This document shows, in pieces, positions 30,272 through 36,848 of a DNA stretch of 64,000 nucleotides. Every line of letters starts with the position of its first letter. Position 1 is the first letter of the stretch. The position numbers and the translations under genes were made by a program. A model generated the notes under the pieces. That model ran no database searches, had not been told where the DNA came from, and saw only the letters and a list, made by a program, of their open reading frames with translations. Origin of the DNA: Actinomadura sp. K4S16 (lineage in GTDB: Bacteria > Actinomycetota > Actinomycetes > Streptosporangiales > Streptosporangiaceae); contig NZ_BDDE01000028.1 of assembly GCF_008327685.1 (NCBI RefSeq), positions 62,001-126,000 on the forward strand, written 5' to 3'.

Positions 30272-32821
30272 ATGGATCAAGCCAAATCCCGCCCGACCAG
30301 GACGACCGTGTTCCGGTACGCGGTCATCAAGGGGGACCTGCCCCCGCAGGTCCTCGACGAGCTGCGTCGGGCGCACAACTGCAAGAACGCGCTCGTCGAG
30401 ATCGAGAAGCGGTACGAGGACAAGATCGCCGCCGTCTTCGCGTCCCACCCGGAGATCGCCGCCGCGATGGCGGTCGTGGCCGACGCCGAAGAGGAGCTGG
30501 GGGAAGTGCTCCGGGAGGCTGGCGCCGAGCGGCAGCGGCGGCACAGCTCGGAGAACACCCCCCAGACCACGCAGGCGATCCGGGACGCCCGTACCCGGCT
30601 CCGCGCGGCGAAGGACGAGATGAAGAAGATCCGGCGGCAGTACACGCCGGGCCTCAAGCCGCAGCTCCGCGCGGTCGAGGCCGCGCGCAAGGAGGAGCTC
30701 AAGGCCGCCTACCCGGCGTCGGGGCAGGCGGGCTTGTACTGGGCCTCGTACAACGAGGCCCGCGCCAACTTCGACACCGCCGTGCAGGCGGTCCAGCGGG
30801 ACCGCCGCGCGGGCAAGCCCGCCGGTCTCCGGTTCCGGCCGTGGGACGGCCGGGGGACGATCGCCGTGCAGCTCCAGCGCGCCAGCGGGGGTCGCGTCAA
30901 GCTCACCTGGTCGGTGAAGGTGCGTCCGCTCGACGACGGCGGGAAGCCGGAGCTGCCGGAGGTCCCGGTCGAGCTGGTCACGGACGGGGACGTGAAGGCC
31001 ACGCTCTCCTCCAAGGAGATCGAGGACGGCGTCCGCCTCTACACCGCCGAGATCACGAACCGGGGGCCCGAGACCGCACAGGTGCGGTGGACGGCCGACC
31101 TGGAGGCGCTGCTGAAGTACGCCGACTACGGGGCCGACGCGGAGGTGGCCTACTCCGACGCGCTGGAGGACCACGTCGGGGCGGGCAACCTGCTGGACGG
31201 ACTCAAGGACGCCGAGGGTGCCGGGGCCCCGGCGTCCCTGGTCTGGGAGGCCGCGCTGCCGGGCGGCGACGAGTACCGGGGGCCGGTGGTGCTGCGCTCG
31301 GAAGAGGGGAAGTGGCGCAACGCCGCCCGCATCCTCCCCTCGTTCGTCCTCGCCGACGACACGGACCGGCGCACCCTGCACCAGGGCAAGAAGGCCGAGC
31401 TGGACGGCGTGATCGAGATGCGGATCGGGTCCACCGCCTACCGGGACGACATCGGGGAGTCGGTGACCGCCTCGGTCCGGACCTGGCTCACCGGCGGCGG
31501 AACCGACCTCATCTGGCACCTCGCCAAGGACGTGAAGCTGGCCGGCCGCGCGGAGAAGGTACTGGAGTGCCTCGCCGACCACGCCGACACCATCCGCGAC
31601 GGGGGCAAGACCTACGGGGGTATGTCCCGCGCGCAGGCGGTCAAGGCGAGCAAGCTCTCCTCGGAGGACGCAGAAGAGGCGATCCGCGTCCTCGTGCGGG
31701 CCGGGAAGATCCGGGACCTGAGCCGCAAGCTGCTGCTGGTCGGCGTGACCTACCAGGACCACGTGCGGCTCCCCGTGGTGCTCCACCGGCCCCTGCCCGA
31801 GGGCGCGGACGTGTCCATGCTGCTGCTGACCCGGCACAAGACCGGCCCCCACTACAAGGCGCACATCAGCGTCGTCGCGGACGTGCCCGCACCCGACCCC
31901 CACACCGAAGGCGCGCTCACTGCCCTGCACATCGGCTGGCGGCGCCTGGGGGACGGAGCGATCCGCGCCGGGGTCGTGGTCGGCCTGCCGCGCGACACCG
32001 AGGTCTCGCCGGAGATCCGCGACTGGGTCCGGGTGCATGAGGACTGGGCCGAGATCGTGCTCCCCGCCAACTGGCGGGAATCGTGGGCGCACTACGACAA
32101 GCTCCAGTCGCAGCGGGACCTGAACATGGAGGACCTGCGCGGCTGGCTGACCGAGCGGTTCGAGCAGTACCCGTGGCTCCGCGAGCACCTCGACCCCTCG
32201 AACTCGCTGAGCCGGTGGCGCTCGCCCGAGCGGTTCATCGACATGGCCGGGTCGATGTGGATCCGCCCCGAGGACGGCGGCCAGTGGAAGATCGCCCCCG
32301 TCCCGGAAGTGGAGGGCGCGAACCGGACCGTCTGGGGGAACGTGGCCATGCACGTGGAGGCGTGGCGCAAGCAGGACAAGCACCTGTGGACCTGGCTGGC
32401 CAGCGGCCGCCAGAAGCTCATCGGCCGCCGCCAGAGCGCCTACCGGGTGATCGCCGCCTGGCTGACCAGGGACGCCGCCGTGGTCGCTGTGGACGCCTGG
32501 GACATCAAGGCGACCTCCCGCACCCCGCGCCCGGAGTCCGGGGAGAACACGAAGCAGGCGCAGATCGCCCGCGCGAACCGCACCCTGGCCAGCCCCGGCA
32601 TCCTCCGCGACTCCCTCCGGGACGCCGCCAATGCGCGGGGGATCCGGGTCGAGGTGCCGGAGCTGCCCGGCCCCACCAAGCACCTCGGCTGCGGGGGCGT
32701 GTTCGACCCGGACGAGCGGGCCGCGGGGGTCATGGTCTGCTGCCCGACGTGCGACAAGATGGTCGACCAGGACGTGATGTCCGCGCGTGCGCTGCTCGAA
32801 GCGGCCAAGGCCGGCCAGTAG
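30272..32821 (+). CDS. cas12m: Cas12m effector (type V-M, formerly V-U1) with two extra domains
   Basis: 849 residues from an ATG 5 bases behind GGAGG. Compared with my memory of Mycolicibacterium mucogenicum Cas12m2 (about 596 residues), colinear matches include LRRAHNCKNALVEIE, GLYWASYNEARANFDTAV, RRAGKPAGLRF, GTIAVQLQR, VVLRSEEGKWRN, LPVVLHRPLPEGAD and ALTALHIGWR. The C terminus has H804xxC807 and C824xxC827 (zinc ribbon) and DQDVMSARALL (RuvC-III, D832/D834); D741 in VVAVDAWDIK is the RuvC-II acid. RuvC-I has His553 where nucleases have Asp, a Cas12m-like trait, so it probably binds and blocks DNA rather than cutting. Extra segments at ~204-336 and ~393-496 are absent from the form I remember; the second contains a winged-helix-like stretch (SRAQAVKASKLSSEDAEEAI). 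A repeat array follows; no cas1/cas2. No alignment was run. Confidence 0.9.
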   Translation: MDQAKSRPTRTTVFRYAVIKGDLPPQVLDELRRAHNCKNALVEIEKRYEDKIAAVFASHPEIAAAMAVVADAEEELGEVLREAGAERQRRHSSENTPQTTQAIRDARTRLRAAKDEMKKIRRQYTPGLKPQLRAVEAARKEELKAAYPASGQAGLYWASYNEARANFDTAVQAVQRDRRAGKPAGLRFRPWDGRGTIAVQLQRASGGRVKLTWSVKVRPLDDGGKPELPEVPVELVTDGDVKATLSSKEIEDGVRLYTAEITNRGPETAQVRWTADLEALLKYADYGADAEVAYSDALEDHVGAGNLLDGLKDAEGAGAPASLVWEAALPGGDEYRGPVVLRSEEGKWRNAARILPSFVLADDTDRRTLHQGKKAELDGVIEMRIGSTAYRDDIGESVTASVRTWLTGGGTDLIWHLAKDVKLAGRAEKVLECLADHADTIRDGGKTYGGMSRAQAVKASKLSSEDAEEAIRVLVRAGKIRDLSRKLLLVGVTYQDHVRLPVVLHRPLPEGADVSMLLLTRHKTGPHYKAHISVVADVPAPDPHTEGALTALHIGWRRLGDGAIRAGVVVGLPRDTEVSPEIRDWVRVHEDWAEIVLPANWRESWAHYDKLQSQRDLNMEDLRGWLTERFEQYPWLREHLDPSNSLSRWRSPERFIDMAGSMWIRPEDGGQWKIAPVPEVEGANRTVWGNVAMHVEAWRKQDKHLWTWLASGRQKLIGRRQSAYRVIAAWLTRDAAVVAVDAWDIKATSRTPRPESGENTKQAQIARANRTLASPGILRDSLRDAANARGIRVEVPELPGPTKHLGCGGVFDPDERAAGVMVCCPTCDKMVDQDVMSARALLEAAKAGQ

Positions 32822-32837
32822 CCCACCGGGTCACTAC

Positions 32838-32919
32838 GCCTGAGCGGAGGCTTCGTATCCGCCCCTTCTGGACCGCTCGCTGACCGCTCACGTCCGACCA
32901 GGGACTTCGTACCTGGGAC
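32838..32919 (+). repeat. Two strongly diverged repeat units ahead of the array
   Basis: 32838-32865 (GCCTGAGCGGAGGCTTCGTA then TCCGCC) and 32892-32919 (core CCAGGGACTTCGTACCTGG) resemble the array repeat. In the second unit both arms have changed together (CCAGG with CCTGG), preserving the hairpin. They start 17 bases after the cas12m stop. Confidence 0.6.
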
Positions 32920-33010
32920 GGAACCGATTGCCAACCAGACGGACACAGGCATCTGCGTTCCGCCACTGGAGCGGCCTCGCAGGGGCTAGGTTCAGCGCGG
33001 AACGACCGAC

Positions 33011-34511
33011 GCCCGAGCCGGGGCTTCGTACCGGCGACTTCTAGGACCCCCGCATCACGCCCGAGCCGGGGCTTCGTACCGGCGACATATGACTTGAGCT
33101 GACCGTGCCCGAGCCAGGGCTACGTACCGGCGATGTGCCTGCAACACGAGCTGGGCCCGTGCCGGGGCTTCATACCGGCGACATGCCTGAGACAGGACTC
33201 GCGCCCGAGCTGGGGCTTAGTACCGGCGATATCGGTCGCCTCGCGTGCCTGAGCCGGGGCCGTGTACCGGCGACACACCAGGCGAGCACGACGCCCGAGC
33301 CGGGGCTTGGTACCGGCGACCCGGCGGTACGGTCTCCACGCCCGTGCCGGGGCTTCGTACCGGCGACCGGGGCTTGTTGCGATGACGCCCGCGCGGGGGC
33401 TTCGTACCCGCGAGGATGCAGGGAGCCGCGGTGCCAGCACGGGGGCTTCGTACCCGTGACCGGAAGCTGTGCAGGCTGCGCCCGTGCCGGGGCTTCGTAC
33501 CGGCGGCTAGGAGCCCTGACGCGACGCCCGAGCCGGGGCTGCGTACCGGCGATCTGTCGATGAGACCTGCCACGCCCGCGCGGGGGCTTCGTACCCGCGA
33601 CCGGTAGCTTCGGCGCTCGCGCCTGAGCCGGGGGCTTCGTGCCCGGCGACCAGTAGGAACCCCACCCACGCCCAAGCCGGGGGCTTCGTGCCCGCGAGGA
33701 AGACCACTCAGCACGAGCCTGAGCGGGGGCTTCGTATCCGCGACACAAAGAAGCGGCAGCGCCCGAGCCGGGGCTTCGTACCGGCGACCGGGCAGTGGAT
33801 GAATGACGCCCGCGCGGGGGCTTCGTGCCCGCGACGAAAGCCCTATCTTCCTGCGCCCTAGCCGGGGCTTCGTACCGGCGACCCGCGACCCCACACGTTC
33901 ATGCCCGCGCCGGGGCCTCGAACCGGCGACGGTGACTACCAGGTGATGCCCGCGCCGGGGCTTCGTACCGGTGACGCGCGCCGCGCTGATCATGCCGGAG
34001 CTGCACATGCCCGAGCCGGGGCCTCGTACCGGCGGCCATGACTCGGATTGATCGGTGCCTGTGCCGGGGCTTTGAACCGGCGACTTCTTCACGACAGGTC
34101 GTTGACCCCCGGGCCAGGGGCACCGGCGACGCACGCTGAGTTGGATCACGCCCGTGCCGGGGCTTCGTACCGGCGACCGCGGCCCCACACGTTCATGCCC
34201 GAGCCGGGGCTTCGTACCGGCGACTGCGACTGCGAGTGCTGATCACGCCCGAGCCGGGGCCTCGTATCGGCGATGTGCGGGAGCTCGATGCCCGTGCCGG
34301 GGCTTCGTACCGGCGACGAGTGTCAGCTTGCGTCTTGTGCCTGCGCTGAGGGCTTCGTACCGGCGACTGCCCGCGAAAGTCGCTACGCCCGAGCCGGGGC
34401 TTCGTACCGGCGACTTCGAACACCACGATTACTCACGCCCGTGCCGGGGCTTCGTACCGGCGACGGTGTGAGTTCTGGCGGATGCCTGGGCGGGGGCTTC
34501 GTACCCGCCAC
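33011..34511 (+). CRISPR. CRISPR-like array of about 32 short hairpin repeats next to cas12m
   Basis: About 32 units at 43-50-base spacing, mostly 46-48 (one gap of 61). The 28-base core reads GCCCGAGCC then GGGGCTTCGTACCGGCGAC, with a purine-pyrimidine pair usually before it, so the repeat may be 30 bases and spacers about 17-20. The stem is GCCGG/CCGGC around GGCTTCGTA, with GAC at the spacer side, as expected of a Cas12 5' crRNA handle in the plus direction. Variants keep pairing: GCGGG/CCCGC (33387, 33574), CACGGG/CCCGTG (33433), GCCGGG/CCCGGC (33621), GGCGGG/CCCGCC (34484). The unit near 34104 is degenerate. Spacers are distinct except one near-duplicate pair. No adaptation genes are nearby. 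Confidence 0.88.
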
Positions 34512-34526
34512 ACATCGTTGATGGTG

Positions 34527-34568
34527 ATGGGAGACGCCCCTCAAGATCATCTCCCATTCGTCTCCCAT
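34527..34568. repeat. Short repeats at the prophage edge, possible integrase arm sites
   Basis: Tandem 11-base copies TCATCTCCCAT and TCGTCTCCCAT (34547-34568) and an inverted 10-base copy ATGGGAGACG (34527-34536) lie between the array and tRNA-Pro. Three oriented copies next to the presumed attachment site could be integrase arm-type sites; no integrase is visible to support this. Confidence 0.5.
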
Positions 34569-34574
34569 AAACGC

Positions 34575-34612
34575 CAAAGGCCCTCTCCCCTAAAAGTGGG
34601 AGAGGGCCTTTG
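34575..34612. terminator. Strong terminator hairpin beside tRNA-Pro
   Basis: CAAAGGCCCTCTCCC pairs exactly with its complement across an eight-base loop (15-bp stem). It lies 8 bases from the tRNA 3' end on the minus strand and most likely ends the tRNA transcript; it could also stop readthrough from the array. Confidence 0.8.
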
Positions 34613-34619
34613 AACTGGG

Positions 34620-34693
34620 TCGGGGTGGCGGGATTTGAACCCACGACCTCTTCGTCCCGAACGAAGCGCGCTGCCAAGCTGCGCTACACCCCG
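34620..34693 (-). tRNA. tRNA-Pro (anticodon CGG), likely prophage attachment site
   Basis: On the minus strand the acceptor arms CGGGGTG and CACCCCG pair, the anticodon stem is CTTCG/CGAAG around TTCGGGA, giving anticodon CGG, and the T arm reads GTGGG-TTCAAAT-CCCGC. The CCA is not encoded. The 3' end faces the prophage, the usual orientation when a phage integrates into the 3' part of a tRNA gene and restores it. Confidence 0.95.
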
Positions 34694-34730
34694 GTGGCGG
34701 CTGCCCGGGAGTTGTACGTCCTCCCGGCGC

Positions 34731-35357
34731 CTAGTCCACCTTAGCGGATGCTGGGGAGTGGTGCGTCCCTGATTTTCGGGCTGTGAAGGCGGTCACGGCG
34801 CCGTTGGCGGTCAGGGTGATGTCGGTTAGGGCGTTGGTCTCCAGCCAGGTGTGGAGGTCGGCCCTGGTGCCTGGGTTGCCGAAGATGCCCTGGTGTTGGA
34901 GGAGCTTGATCAGGGAGTCTCGGCCGGCGGCTTTTACGAGGGTGGTGCCTTGGAGGGTGCCGCCTGGGCGTAGGACGCGGGTCAGTTCGTGTAGGGCCGC
35001 GCGTGGGTCTTCTAGGCAGTGCAGGCCGTTGTAGGTGAGGCAGGCGTCGAAGGTGGAGGTGGGGAAGGGGAGGTTGTAGATGTCCGCCTGGACGAGGGTT
35101 GTCGTCTTGCGGCGGGCCCTCTTGAGCATTGTGGGGGAGATGTCGGCGGCTACGTGGCGGGGGTTGTCTGTCACGGCCAGGCCGCCGCCGCAGGGGATGT
35201 CCAGGGTCAGGGCTGAGGGGTCCTGGGCGGCGATGAGGGTGTGCAGGTGGGTTATGTCGTAGTTCCAGAGGGCGCGGGCTCCCAGGCGGGAGAGGGCGCG
35301 GTTCTGGACGGCGTAGTCGTACAGGGAGGCCAGGAGCGGGGCGGTCTTCCAGTTCAC
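34731..35357 (-). CDS. Class I SAM-dependent methyltransferase
   Basis: 208 residues. LTLDIPCGGGLAV is the SAM-binding loop (motif I), HVAADISPTMLKRAR carries the acidic ribose-binding residue, and LTYNGLHCLEDPRAALHELT with RVLRPGGTL completes the Methyltransf_11-type fold. The GTG start overlaps the upstream metallophosphoesterase stop by four bases. The substrate cannot be told. First chromosomal protein gene outside the prophage. Confidence 0.88.
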   Translation of the reverse strand: MNWKTAPLLASLYDYAVQNRALSRLGARALWNYDITHLHTLIAAQDPSALTLDIPCGGGLAVTDNPRHVAADISPTMLKRARRKTTTLVQADIYNLPFPTSTFDACLTYNGLHCLEDPRAALHELTRVLRPGGTLQGTTLVKAAGRDSLIKLLQHQGIFGNPGTRADLHTWLETNALTDITLTANGAVTAFTARKSGTHHSPASAKVD

Positions 35358-36253
35358 CGTCGGGGGACGAGGGTGAGCAGGGACGCCTCGGGCGGGCAGC
35401 AGAAGCGCATGGGGGCCTTCGGGGACGTGCCCAGGCCGGCGGAGACGTGGAGCCAGGAGCCGCGGTGCTTGTGGAGGCCCTTCACGCGGGGGCGGTCGAT
35501 GCCGCAGTTGGTGGCGAGGGCGCCGTAGAAGGGGACGCAGACCTGGCCGCCGTGGGTGTGGCCGGCGAGGAGGAGGTCGTAGCCGTCGGCGGTGAAGCGG
35601 TCGAGGTTGCGCGGTTCCGGGGAGTGCATGACGCCGAGGTGGACGTCGGCCTGGGGGTCGACGGGGCCGGCGATCTTGTCGTAGCGGTCCCGGTTGATGT
35701 GGGAGTCGTCGATGCCGCCGAACTCGACGTCCAGTTCGCCCACCTTGAGGCGGCCGATGCGGTTGTTGAGGTCGAGCCAGCCGGCCGCCTGGAGGGAGGA
35801 GCCCAGCTCGCGGTAGGGGAGGTCGGGCTCGCGGCGGCGGCGTTCGTAGTCGGTCTTGCTCGTGCGCCAGATGTAGCGCAGGGGGTTCTTCAGGACCGGG
35901 GAGTACAGGTCGTTGGAGCCGTAGACGAAGACGCCGGGGCGGTCGAGGAGGGGGCCGAGGGCGTCCAGGAAGGGGCCGATCGCGTCGCGGTGGGAGAGGG
36001 TGTCGCCGGTGTTGACGACGAGGTCGGGCTCCAGGGCGTCCAGCGAGCGGACCCAGTGGATCAGGCGGGAGCGGCCGGGGGTGAGGTGCGCGTCGGAGAT
36101 GTGCAGGATCTTCACCGAGGGGCGGCCAGGGGGCAGCACGGGCACGTCGAAGCGGCGCAGGCGGAACCAGTTCCGCTCGATCAACGAGGCGTACCCGAAG
36201 GTCGCGGCGCCCGCGCCCAGCACTCCCAGCGGCACGGCGTGGATCTTTCGCAC
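35354..36253 (-). CDS. Metallophosphoesterase (YkuE/YaeI-like), membrane-anchored
   Basis: 299 residues from GTG behind GAAGGGAG. N-terminal hydrophobic anchor (LGVLGAGAATFGYASLI). Metal-binding motifs: SDAHL, NTGD, GSND (usual GNHD), and AGHTHGGQ. The family hydrolyses phosphate esters of lipid-type substrates at the membrane. The position beside the PBP and WhiB genes corresponds to M. tuberculosis Rv3683. ATG codons further upstream are possible starts. Confidence 0.9.
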   Translation of the reverse strand: MRKIHAVPLGVLGAGAATFGYASLIERNWFRLRRFDVPVLPPGRPSVKILHISDAHLTPGRSRLIHWVRSLDALEPDLVVNTGDTLSHRDAIGPFLDALGPLLDRPGVFVYGSNDLYSPVLKNPLRYIWRTSKTDYERRRREPDLPYRELGSSLQAAGWLDLNNRIGRLKVGELDVEFGGIDDSHINRDRYDKIAGPVDPQADVHLGVMHSPEPRNLDRFTADGYDLLLAGHTHGGQVCVPFYGALATNCGIDRPRVKGLHKHRGSWLHVSAGLGTSPKAPMRFCCPPEASLLTLVPRR

Positions 36254-36347
36254 GGCTCTCCCTTCTCCGGGTCCCATGCTTTCAGACATGGGCGCCGCTC
36301 GGTAATCCTGATGAGCCGGAAGCTCGCGGACGGGCATGATGTGGGGC

Positions 36348-36800
36348 ATGACCTTGAAGGAGAAGCTGGAGTCCGATCTGGCGTCCGCGATGAAGGCGCG
36401 CGACGAGTTGCGCACGCGCACGCTGCGCATGGCGCTCACGGCGGTGAAGAACGAGGAGGTCGCCGGCAAGCAGTCGCGCACGCTTTCCGACGACGACGTC
36501 GTGAAGGTGCTCACGCGGGAGGCGAAGAAGCGCCGGGAGGCCGCGACGGCGTTCGGCGATGCCGGGCGCGAGGAGCAGGCGCAGGCGGAGCGGGACGAGG
36601 GCGGGGTGCTGGAGGGGTACCTGCCCGCGCAGCTGACCGACGAGGAGCTGACCGCGCTGGTGGCGGACGCGATCGCCGAGACGGGCGCGTCGGGGCCCCG
36701 CGCGATGGGGCAGGTCATGAAGTCGGTGAATCCGAAGGTGGCCGGGCGTGCCGAGGGCGGGCGCGTCGCGGCGGAGGTGAAGCGGCAGCTCGCGCAGTAG
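36348..36800 (+). CDS. YqeY/GatB-like domain protein
   Basis: 150 residues. TLKEKLESDLASAMKARDEL, RTRTLRMALTAVKNEEVAG and EGYLPAQLTDEELTALVADA with GPRAMGQVMKSVNPKVAGRA are the YqeY pattern, the helical domain shared with GatB that binds tRNA. Divergent from the metallophosphoesterase; a hairpin follows. Confidence 0.93.
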   Translation: MTLKEKLESDLASAMKARDELRTRTLRMALTAVKNEEVAGKQSRTLSDDDVVKVLTREAKKRREAATAFGDAGREEQAQAERDEGGVLEGYLPAQLTDEELTALVADAIAETGASGPRAMGQVMKSVNPKVAGRAEGGRVAAEVKRQLAQ

Positions 36801-36814
36801 CGGAGCGGAACGAG

Positions 36815-36843
36815 AAAGGGCCCGGCATGGCGCCGGGCCCTTT
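36815..36843. terminator. Terminator hairpin between yqeY-like and PBP genes
   Basis: AAAGGGCCCGGC pairs exactly with its complement across ATGGC, followed by TT, between convergent genes. Confidence 0.8.
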
Positions 36844-36848
36844 TCGCG

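Noticed and set aside
30272..32821. TnpB/IS605-type transposon protein
   Set aside because: Much longer than TnpB, no transposon ends or TnpA are seen, the landmarks match Cas12m and a repeat array follows.
33011..34511. Reading the array as a plain tandem repeat or a Cys/Arg-rich repeat protein gene
   Set aside because: Open frames across it are short and on both strands; the segments between units are unique, stems covary and the locus follows a Cas12m gene.
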